A stretch of DNA of 64,000 nt from Blastomussa wellsi. Taxonomy: Eukaryota; Cnidaria; Anthozoa; Scleractinia; Plerogyridae. The first letter of the stretch is position 1; every line of letters begins with the position of its first letter. Below are positions 54,687-64,000 of the stretch, in pieces. The notes beneath the pieces were generated by a model. The model saw only the letters and a program-made list of their open reading frames with translations, was not told where the DNA came from and ran no database searches. Location of the stretch: contig OX393562.1 of NCBI GenBank assembly GCA_947652115.1, positions 29,422,807-29,486,806 of the forward strand. Reading direction: 5' to 3'. Made by a program: the position numbers and the translations under genes.

Positions 54687-55192
54687 CACCTGAACGAACT
54701 TTATGGTATCTTCATATAGTGTAGTGATAGAATAAAAAATAGCTTTAGATTGATACTCGATTTGAGCAGCTTATAGAATAGAAATCTACTCTATTTTGCT
54801 GTGAAATGTATATATTATCATTGCTTTCCTTCTCATCAAGCTGGAATAAAAGCCTGAAAGCTACATTTGTATCCATTTGTATGCTATGTTATCCACGGGA
54901 CAGGCGTTCTGCAGTAGGGGGATTGCGGAGAATTGAGTCAGGGATATGTTAGGCAAAAGTGGAAGGAGGAAAGAGGTCAGGGTCTACGATCACACAAGCG
55001 TTTGCCTACCTTTGCACATTGCCAGGAGCCGCGTATATGTATCAAGCTTACTTAGAATTTGAGCATCCTCGACACCTTTAAAACCTGGCACCAAATTAAA
55101 AATTGCAAAAATAAGCACCCTCGCAACTTTCACACTTAGCAGCCTTTGTTTATTATAATAAACACTCCTTCGTCATCTGAAATTAGCCTTAA

Positions 55193-55728
55193 AGTGTCTA
55201 TACGGCCAAAAGCGATTGTTTTGGAGTTTCTATCTCTAGAATGCGTAGAAAACTATTCTGAAATTTTTTTTTCGATTCCGTCACTTTTCACCCCAAAATC
55301 AGCTTTAAATTTCCCGCCTTGGCCACGCCCACTGAAGTTGACCGCGTAATCGAAGATTGGTGATGAATGACGTCACTTCAGGCAATCCCTTTCTTTGAGT
55401 AAGCAGAATTTGAACACCTCACAACAACACAGCTATCAGACATATTATTCGGATGAAACCACTTTCAATTAATTATATTTCTGAATTAACAGTGAAATGA
55501 ACAGACAGGAACATTTGACCCTTCCTGACTTGACGTCACGGTCCGTTCTAGAACCAGGACTCTTTTTTAGTAGCAACTCCCGGTCATCTTCATTGGGCGT
55601 GGCCGACGCGGGAACTTTAAAGCTCTATTTTGTGGCAAAAAAGTTGCGGAATCCAAAAAATAAAATTGCTTATGCAATATATATAAAGATACCAAAAGCA
55701 TAAAAACCCTGTAGGCCATATAGACACT
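55193..55728. mobile_element. 536-bp TTAA-flanked MITE abutting the GPCR 3 stop codon
   Basis: TTAA at 55189-55192 and 55729-55732; ends AGTGTCTATACGGCC and GGCCATATAGACACT. Inner arms also fold (ATTCCGTCACTTTTC..CCGCCTTGGCCACGCCCA against TGGGCGTGGCCGACGCGGGA). Contains two TGACGTCA sites (55368, 55531). The right-hand TTAA supplies the stop codon of the neighbouring receptor. Confidence 0.88.
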
Positions 55729-56865
55729 TTAAATAGCATTAAATCCACGGTTGTAATGATACGAGAATTGGTTCAAGGGCTTCAATTCTAGTTCCCTAAA
55801 CGTACGTAATGATGGGTAACTGTTCAGCGTGCTCCTGTTAGAGCGCATGCGCACTCTGTTGGATTTGTGGGAAAAGCGACAACGTTTAAGAACTTTCCTC
55901 ATTCCTTTCTGATAGTCACTGTTATATATGATATAGATGTATGGATTTATAGAGCTGTTAGCGTGGCCAAAGAACAAGCCCAGGAAAGCGACGTATTCCG
56001 GGGGACCGCATTCACCGTGTTCAGCAGCAACAAAGTGCAGCATAAGATAAACATAGAACGGGATCCAACATATTGCGAATACGATCACCACTGTCATGCA
56101 GATCTTAAGTATTTTCTTTCTCGTTTCGATCTCGTGCAGCTGATTAGGGGCTGTTGTATTGCCGGGAACTGTTCTCACCCAGACTTTAAAAGCAATGATT
56201 GAGTATATAATGCTTATGATCAGAAGGGGGAAGACAAAAAGGGTTCCAAACAAAACCAGCGTGTAATTCTTTGCCGACGATCTGTTATCCAATAGAGGCT
56301 CCCAGTTCTCTAAACAAACATAGACCCCTTGTACTTCTTGAACGCGCATCGCGTAAAGCATTGGCGACGCGATGACCAACGAACACATCCAGGTGAAAAA
56401 CAGAACGAGAAATGTCGTCCTGCTGCGTCTGCTACGACGCAATGGAAACATGACGGCTAAGAATCTGTTAACAGCAATGGCGGCCAAGGTGAACACGGTG
56501 CAAGCAATCGCTGTGCCCTGGATGAAGACGATAAACTTGCAGAGAAACACGCCAATACTCCCTGTGAACCATTCAAATGGCCTGTTTGCTATCATCAGTC
56601 CGTAATGCCAAATCTGTACCCCCATGTCGAACGCGGTCGTTAGCAGGTCAGCGGTTGCCATGTTGACGATGTAGTAATTCATGACGGTCTGTGCACGAGG
56701 ATAATTGACTATGGCGCCAATGAGTATGCTGTTGCCGAATATGGAGATGATGAAAATGGCCAGGTATGATAACAGCTGACAAGTGGCCGTTAATTGATTC
56801 GAGTGGGGGGCTGAGCAACCCAATGAATCTGTGGTATTCGACGTGTACGTTAAGTTGTCATACAT
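55729..56865 (-). CDS. Class A (rhodopsin-like) peptide-type GPCR 3, single exon
   Basis: Intact 378-residue receptor without introns. The ATG at 56865 is chosen; the codon two before it is GTG. Landmarks: N-terminal sequons (NLT, NTT), GN in TM1, NMATADLL in TM2 (D2.50 kept), C109 and ECL2 C184 (VCLENWEP), NRF (133-135) for DRY, PGNTTAPNQ (234-242) in loop 3, CWIP (266-269), SSINPYIY in TM7, a basic tail, and LRTFRELEL near the C-terminus. The loop 3 and ECL2 signatures tie it to GPCRs 1 and 2. Asn for Asp in DRY is uncommon. Its TAA stop lies in the TTAA target of a MITE, so the 3' UTR is transposon sequence. Ligand unknown. Confidence 0.95.
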   Translation of the reverse strand: MYDNLTYTSNTTDSLGCSAPHSNQLTATCQLLSYLAIFIISIFGNSILIGAIVNYPRAQTVMNYYIVNMATADLLTTAFDMGVQIWHYGLMIANRPFEWFTGSIGVFLCKFIVFIQGTAIACTVFTLAAIAVNRFLAVMFPLRRSRRSRTTFLVLFFTWMCSLVIASPMLYAMRVQEVQGVYVCLENWEPLLDNRSSAKNYTLVLFGTLFVFPLLIISIIYSIIAFKVWVRTVPGNTTAPNQLHEIETRKKILKICMTVVIVFAICWIPFYVYLMLHFVAAEHGECGPPEYVAFLGLFFGHANSSINPYIYIIYNSDYQKGMRKVLKRCRFSHKSNRVRMRSNRSTLNSYPSLRTFRELELKPLNQFSYHYNRGFNAI

Positions 56866-56872
56866 TTTCACA

Positions 56873-57575
56873 CCTATTAAGTTAAAAAATATAGGTTATG
56901 AAGTTGTTTTAAGATACAATTAACATACAAGGAATTACAAACTATTCAAACTATCCTTAATGGGCAGACTCAGTAAGTGACGCGCATCAATGAATTCCTT
57001 TCACTCAGTGTGTTTGTGTCCTTTCTGCTTTCCTTCAATGGAATGGCATTTCTATGACAGCGGCAAAAGATTATGACGCCTTGCAGCGGGCGCTTTTTAA
57101 ATTAAGTCGGTAAAAATCCTTAGAAAATTTTTCAAAGGATTTGTTACGGTTTGTGCATTTAAAAATATTTTATTCGTAATCTGTCTCAATCTTCTCCATC
57201 CTTAACCATCCTTGTTCCATTTTGATTTAGTATCACCTCTTTGTTGTTTTTCTCCCTTAGTGAACTACTCGTTTTAGGTTTCCTACATTTTTAGAGTAAT
57301 TTGGGTCATCACAAAGAATGATTCAGAATATCGTAACGCAGCTCCTTTAAAGGTACTTCCAGTGCACGTTCTATGCGTCCGGTCATGCAAGTCAGTAATT
57401 TAAAATTGTACATGTCTCTTGGGAGACTATTACGGTGTTGCGCACCATTTCTTTGTTACTAGAAAAAGTTTTTGATTACTTTTTCATAGCTTTTGACATC
57501 TTTTTGACAACGTTCTGATGGTTTTCGTTTGGAGTGGCCAATTAAAGTGTAAGAACTGGTTAGGGGCGGAGATGT
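56873..57575. other. Non-coding stretch upstream of GPCR 3
   Basis: Upstream and presumed promoter region of the single-exon receptor. No clear element recognised. Confidence 0.35.
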
Positions 57576-57579
57576 AAAG

Positions 57580-57588
57580 TTCTCAAAC

Positions 57589-57625
<37 letters not shown>

Positions 57626-57860
57626 TAGCCGTGAAGGAGGTTTGGATACCCGATCTTAATTAGCATAGATTTTGACGACCTTAGTTCTCCGTTTACTCCT
57701 TACTTTATGTTTCAAACACTCGAGACAGTGCCGGTTCATCGGCTATCCAAACACCTCGAATTTCGCCAAAAATACCCCGCTACGCGTCGTATTTTCAACT
57801 CTCTTCTCGGTGTTTGGATATTCCGATGAAACACTGTCTCTCGTGTTTGACACAATAATT
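57580..57860 (+). mobile_element. MITE with palindromic end, copy 3 of 3
   Basis: TTCTCAAACTCATTAATAAT, GTTAAAACAAAGAAAATCAT and ATCTTAATTAGCATAGATTT precede the hairpin CACTCGAGACAGTGCCGG..CGATGAAACACTGTCTCTCG. Matches the reverse strand of 20428-20720. Confidence 0.8.
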
Positions 57861-60752
57861 CCACGTCCACGGTAAACTCCGCCTCACTCACTTCTTGGAT
57901 TTTGGATTGGCCACTTGAAGCAGAAGCCATTAGAAAGTAATCAAAAAGATGTCAGGAATTAATCTAAAACTTCGTCTAGGGTCAACAATTTCAGGCAAGG
58001 AAATACCGAAGAAGTAAAAATAAAACGAAAACAAACAAAAGTGGTTTTAGGCGGATTGTGAAGGATTACGAATGACAAAATTGGGAAAAACCCACAATCT
58101 TTTGTCATTGACCTACTTTAATGAATCATCACATGATCTGAATTAGGTAACAAAGCACGTTAGCCAAATTGAGATGACCAATTTCTCTGCTTTACTAAAA
58201 ATTTATAATCCATCTCTTAAAACTCATTATTGCATTTGGAAACAGACTGAGTTTTATGTGGGCAAGTAGATCATAAGAACCATATTAAACAAACTTTACT
58301 GAGAGGCAAATTGGGCGCATTATGTTTGTTTTAAGCACGTGCCATCATTTTGGACGCGACATACTGTCATCGCAGAAGGCCATGTGTAGCAATCCAACCA
58401 TAGTTCTTTTTAATTTATTGCAAAATATGGCGTAGTGTTCTCCGCTTCAAAAACTTCAATAATCAGTGTAGCTGTAAATATCCCTTTTACATTTTGAAAA
58501 AAACTCACAATGTAAAAGCCTCAACGGGTAACCATAGCGACAGCCAATGAGGCAGATTTAATACATTTAACCTTTTTCTTAATCAAAACCGCCAACAGTG
58601 AATGTTGGAATATGGATTTGAGTAATTACGCATGAAATATCACTTCAGAAAAGCTCTTGGTGTTATTGAATGTCATATTCACTTTACATCAAAGCGTTAA
58701 CTGTATGAACGAATACAATATGATCTATTTCTAATATTAAATATTAGGTGACCGTTTGTTTTTACATCTTTTATCGACCTTTTTCGAAATGCTACTCCAA
58801 AGCCACTTCCAGATTGATTGATAATCGAAAGAGAATAAAAAGGAGGCGAATTTATACAATACAGTTAATGAAATCGGATATTGAGTCATCTGCAACATAT
58901 TTGATAAAATGTTATCCTTTTTCAAGGCCGCTCTTCGGAAACAAATAAAGAATTAAATATGGCGTTAGATTATGCGAGATCTGGTGTTATTGATGAGCAG
59001 ATATATATTGCATGTTAAAGCTTGCAAAGACCTAACCGTCAACTTAACAAGCATGTGTTGCTTGCTTTCCTCAAATTTATTGCAAAACTTCGGTATTGCC
59101 AGTGCCAGCCACACCGCTTATCACTCGAACTTTCGATTAATCCTCTTAGTTTCGGCCTATATTCCCCTCATTTTCTGGATCCCAAATCGCAATGGAATAC
59201 CAAAAGTCAACTTTCTGCCGTAATTTTGAAAACCCTCTTAAATGGTTTACAAGTCATTTTCCCACTTACCTCAGGCGTGTGAATATTTTAACTGATTTGT
59301 CGCGAAGGAATGATGAGGTTAAAATTATATTGTGCATCAGGAGAGACCGACTTCAAGTTAAGAGTCTGCGGAAACTACAACTGACAAAGCTGAGACGGGA
59401 AAGAAATTACAACAACAACCATTTTATTTTGCTAAATATATAGAAATCAATATACAGCAAAAAAAAATATTAACTTACATAAGCAAAAAAGTTACACCTA
59501 GACTAAGGCTTTCAGGTTTTCTATGTAATTACTGTAGATAGACCAGGGAAGGTTTTAATTTTGTCTCCTTACCTTTCAACTCTGCAGCGCAGAAACTTAC
59601 AGTGCAGGTAGACCTTAGCGAGTAATAGCCTCGTGAAGGGGTATCTCGTAGTGAAGTGAGCCAAGTCCGACTTGGAAGTCCGCAGTTAAAACAATACTGT
59701 TGATGAAATTCAAAACGATCCAAACTGATAAGGAAATTTTAGCTCAGTTGCTCCGGGTTTACTTATCTGCCTTTTATATTAAGACAATATTTGTTGGGTC
59801 AGCCGCCGAAACTGCAGGAACAATAATTCTTCGAATCACAATATACTTTGTTCAAAGTTTTTACCGGAACTCTAATATTTTTAACCTGCTTTCTTATACG
59901 TTAATATGATACGTGACTTGAAGTAGTACGAACTGAAAAGACTGTTATTATAAGGCAAAATAATTCCAACTGTCGTATCGCCAGGTGTAAATATAACAAA
60001 AAGTAAACTTTTTTACTTCTTCCGACATTCAAGTGACATTGAGCTGCTAACCCGCCCAACCAAAAACAAATTTTTCTGATTTGACTCAGAAAATATGACA
60101 AGCAATCGTACGTATATTTTCTTTTTGATCAGTTTTAATAATAATTAAAGAGCGTTTAATGAATATACACTTCGAAGTTTCATGTTTATGAATATTTTCC
60201 TTTGTCATATTGACTTGCGTTTGTGAAAAACAGATGGTGGTTATTGTTCAGACTCAAAAAAATTACAAACTTTCATGTGATACATGATATAAGCAAAGGC
60301 CCGATGTTTGCAGAGCAAAAAACAAAACAAAAAAAAAACACTTGGCTGTATAAAGTGAACGTTTCATACTGCATAAGTCCGCAAATTAATATCTCTTCAA
60401 TGGGAACCGAGTAATTGAAGGAGGAATATTTCCCTTATCATAGATGGCGGTCTTTTTTATGCGACCTACATAGAATTTAATTAAATGCTATTACGAATGA
60501 ACTCTGCCGATGTATACGTAAACAGTTTGTTTATTGGCGCACGGTATTACACAGAAAAGTATCAACCATTTCAACGATTCTGATTGCGACTGTGTCAATT
60601 TTGCAATATAGTGACGTTAAAAACGGGAAACCAGACACAAGGATTACAGCAGTAGAAACATAGCTACCCGGGTTTTGCCATAACTGTCCATGTGAGTGTC
60701 TTGTCTTCTAAGAAACGATTTCCTTTGATGCCACTTCCGGAGGAGTCAGTAA
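57861..60752. other. Intergenic, nothing recognised
   Basis: AT-rich with short, featureless frames (for example 58972-59282). Confidence 0.4.
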
Positions 60753-61050
60753 ATCGACACCCGGGGGGCTCCCATAAGACGGGGGTGCTCGTATAAAATT
60801 TCAGCGTTCTATATTTATTCGTGTGCAACCCTAAACGAGACCTTGGCAGCTAAAAATGTTTTTCTTCGTGCGCAACTATAAACAAGACCTTGACGATTAA
60901 AAAAATTTTATTTTATTTGCCCGGAACAGACACTAAGTGTGCCCAAGATTCCGATCGAAATTTGCACCCCTCCACTAAGGGAGATGACGAGCATCCACGT
61001 CTCTTTCGTATGAGAGCTCCTCACCCCCCTCCCCCCGTGAATCGACACAA
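60753..61050. mobile_element. Inverted-repeat element, about 300 bp
   Basis: Left end ATCGACACCCGGGGGGCTCC, then GACGGGGGTGCTCGT. The right end is the inverse type: ACGAGCATCCACGTCTCTTT, then GAGAGCTCCTCACCCCCC and GTGAATCGACAC. Inside, two direct phrases (CGTGTGCAACCCTAAACGAG, CGTGCGCAACTATAAACAAG) repeat. Confidence 0.6.
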
Positions 61051-62764
61051 CTTTACGGGTTGTCAAAATCACGACACAAATGACACATGTCGAAGTCTGC
61101 TTTCCAGAGAGAAAGAATCGGTGCCAGGAGTATTCTTCAATTAACGTTGCAAGAGAAACCGTTTGCTACCAATTTAGTTTAGTCTTTTATTTTTCACGCT
61201 TTTCCAGTTTTACAACTTTTTTGTTATTAATGTAACTATATTTAATAGTCTATTTTAAGGCCATCAGCGTTGATAATGAATGGCATTACAATATAATAAT
61301 TAAAAAAAAGATGTGGAGAAGGCACGAATAATTATAAAAAAAGCTGAGTAAATAACTATTTGCGCCTTTCTTTCAATGTTAAGAATGGTCTTGCGCCGAA
61401 TATTATTGATGAAATATTTAAGCAGAAAAACTCCAGATATTCACTATGAAATAGTGACTTTGATATCCCTACTTTTAACACTATAAACTAGAGACTTCGT
61501 TCCAGAGTTAAGTAGTGTGTCCTCGCTAGGCTGACAAATTTTGTTTGGCGCAACATGAAACCTCGACAAATTTTAATTTTAATTTTAATTTGGTTATCGC
61601 TTACACACTTGAAAACACCAAATTATTCCATAACCAGAGTGCCCATCATCCTGAAATCGAAGGCGGATAGACTCTTTGTAAACCGAGATTAAATCATTTT
61701 AACTGTTCAAGACATGCAAATAGAAAAATTAAATGCCTCAAGTGTCTGTTTTGACGCTTGACAAAAATTTGCCCTTCTCTTTAGGCAGGATGACGAAGCT
61801 TTATAAGTTGACGGCTTGACAAAATTTGGCACTAAAAAAGAAGAAAAAAATCGCGAGCAAAACAAATAAAAATTCGCAAGGTGCGGTACCTTAATCTACA
61901 AATGACTTGTGGAATTGTCATATCTCAGCCAACTCCCTCAGTGTCCTCATTTTTTCTTGGCACAGGTTATTGTTACTGGGAATTTGTAGAAGAAACCTGC
62001 GCGCTACGATAGATATTATTTGTCCATGTAATTGTTTTAAGCCAAATGTAGGTTACTGTCCAGTACTGTACAGTAACTTCTACAATACAATCAGTTGCTT
62101 TGTACAAGGTAATCTATTTGGAACGAAAGATTATTAAACTTGCGAATGTTCACCTACTGGAGGATAGCCTCTAATGTTCTCCAGTTTTTCCTAGACATGT
62201 GACGTTTGTAGACTAATCAAGTGGGAGAAAAATGTTGAAGGATTATAAAAAAATGAACATCAGTATATATGTGTCAGGGTGGCGCCCAGAAAATTGTCTC
62301 GTATGGCTTATAGACTTGGGGACCTGGCTTTTATCAGAATACAACACGATGCAGCACAGAATTTTGGCCCGGAAAGAAACCAGACCGCATTAATATTAAC
62401 CAGGGAATTAGAAAATAATTTTCTATTTTTTGTATTTGTTTATAACTCTATATTTCTAGTTTCTTTATGTGATTTACTTTTGTGGTGACTGAGCCAGCGG
62501 TCCTTTTGACTTTGGCCAAAGTGCTTTCTTCATAAATTTTATATTGGCTAGGATTTGTCCTTGGATATAAACTTTCAAAAACAAAAATATTTATAATATA
62601 ATAACAATAACAACAACGATATCGGGATTTAACTAGGAGACATTGAAAAAGGCTTCTTCTCAAGTTCTAATTTCTCCTTATTTTCGCACCTTCCGTGTGA
62701 AATGCTGCTCAAGGGGCAGCGAGAGGATTAGGACCTCTATTCTCTAAGCCTGGTTGTTGTTGGT
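61051..62764. other. Intergenic, nothing recognised
   Basis: AT-rich; TTTTAATTTTAATTTTAATT short repeat near 61573. No gene seen. Confidence 0.4.
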
Positions 62765-63091
62765 CATTCTTGTCCCCATAGCCCTTTTCGTTTCTCTTAG
62801 CCGGTGGGGCCTTGGCACAAGAAACGAAGGGCTCTGGAGACATACGATTTCTAGTCCGAGATTCTAGGACTTCCGGACTTCATGTAAATAGCATTGATGT
62901 TTCTACATGTTGTGTGTTGTAGTATGGAGGCCGGCGAACATTTTGACTTCCGTTTAAGATTTCTTTGTTCTCAACAGTCAATAAAAAAAATTCGAATTTT
63001 TTTGACTATCGTATGTCCCCAGAGCCCTTCGTTTTTCGTGCCAAGGCCCAGCCAGCTAAGAGAAACGAAAAGGGCTATGGGGACGAGAATG
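62765..63091. mobile_element. 327-bp MITE with 9-bp target duplication, copy 2
   Basis: Same length and ends as 30964-31290, with the asymmetric interior in the opposite orientation (TCCGAGATTCTAGGACTTCC lies left here, its inverse right there). GTTGTTGGT flanks both sides (62756-62764, 63092-63100). Confidence 0.9.
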
Positions 63092-63100
63092 GTTGTTGGT

Positions 63101-64000
63101 TTTGTCGTGACCTCCGAAAAAGACCTAGCCCTGGTTTTTCAAAGAATGGATAACGCCATCCATATCCAGTTGATAAGTGTTGGCAAGAAACCACGCCATC
63201 TCTGGATGGTGATTTAGTCTGCTGAAGAACCGGGGCCTGGAGATTAGAACCCGAAAGAGACTACCTGGCCTGTATGAAACAATACGGTTTCTTATTGCAA
63301 TTCAAGAACTTCTTTTCCTACTCTCTTTTTCCATATGTTGTTGCCCTGTTTGCTTTCGTGGGTTGGGAGCATTAACCAACCGGTTAAACATCTGATAAGA
63401 TATCCAAAATCGATTTAAGTCAATGTTTAATTTTCGTGGCCTAATTTTGATCGTAAAAGCTATATTAAGTTGGAAGATCAGTTTATTCTGAAATAAGCCC
63501 CTTTCCATTACCTCGTTCCATCGTTCCATGCTAAGGTTCTTTTAAGGCTTCTCGTTGCATAAATGACAGATTATGACAATTTATAGATAAGGAAACTTTA
63601 CGTTTTTGTTACTATATAGTTTGCGAGAATGCGTTAAAAGCCATCATTGATTGCTATTTTTGTTACATGTACCCTAACTGATATGTGACACGGAATATGT
63701 CCAGCCCCTATACTGATAAGCCCTCCGTCACCCTCTTAAAAACTCTTGAAAAGAAATAAGCCCCTCTCCCCTCGGGTAGGCCTTCTAGAGTCAAAAAAAT
63801 GTACTAAAATTTTGATCATAATTATTTACTTCTTACTCTTGTCCACGTTTGTTTATGAAAACTGATGAAAATATGTCATTCTGTGGCTGAGATGCCCGAA
63901 GCCACACTCTGGTACCCAACCATAAGGACATTGCAGACATGGATGAGTTCCGCGGTTCATATGTAGACGCTACGGCTGCGTTACCTCTTTCATTTCTAAG
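63101..64000. other. Right end of window, repeat debris
   Basis: GGATAACGCCATCC..GTTGATAAGTGTTGG (63150-63190) resembles a TIR fragment, and AAATAAGCCCCT occurs at 63492 and 63756. A frame after an AG at about 63939 reads MDEFRGSYVDATAALPLSF to the edge; it might be part of an exon but cannot be judged here. Confidence 0.3.

Overview
This window reads as a cnidarian nuclear genome, most likely an anthozoan such as a stony coral. It is AT-rich and its genes are split by GT..AG introns. Large introns and intergenic DNA are packed with tRNA-derived SINE copies, LINE tails, a Penelope-like fragment and many short inverted-repeat (MITE/foldback) elements. The organism call is inference from gene content and repeat style; no species marker is present.

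Layout. At 349-6348 (minus strand) lies the middle of a Ca2+/calmodulin-dependent protein kinase II gene: eight exons of the kinase domain, with both ends of the gene missing. One intron holds a decayed copy of the DFG exon. At 6.4-9.1 kb there is a Penelope-type hairpin with a hammerhead-like core, a LINE 3' end with an internal tandem duplication, and a TTAA-flanked MITE. At 13396-27984 (plus strand) lies a complete erlin gene (SPFH/prohibitin family, ER membrane) in 13 exons, coding for 333 residues. At 28-32.4 kb is intergenic DNA with nested transposons. From 32.4 to 56.9 kb three related class A (rhodopsin-like, peptide-type) GPCR genes are spread out: a minus-strand two-exon gene (32406-33804), a plus-strand two-exon gene (46532-49232) and a minus-strand single-exon gene (55729-56865). 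I saw no convincing gene in the remaining 7 kb.

How the genes relate. The three GPCRs share an unusual intracellular loop 3 signature (PGN/Q-x-T-x-x-NQ), the ECL2 C-x-E-x-W-x-P pattern and a short tail motif, so they look like a dispersed local paralogue family, probably receiving peptides. CaMKII and erlin are unrelated housekeeping or signalling genes. Erlins are linked to ER-associated degradation of IP3 receptors and CaMKII to calcium decoding, but nothing here suggests co-regulation.

Most unusual points: a MITE inserted exactly at the TTAA that forms the stop codon of the third GPCR; a pair of 327-bp MITEs with 9-bp target duplications, one nested in a SINE that holds a second MITE; a 1.6-kb hairpin element; a 1-kb minisatellite built on an 8-bp unit inside a GPCR intron; an apparent excess of palindromic CRE sites (TGACGTCA), mostly in or near repeats; and different intron positions in the GPCR paralogues.
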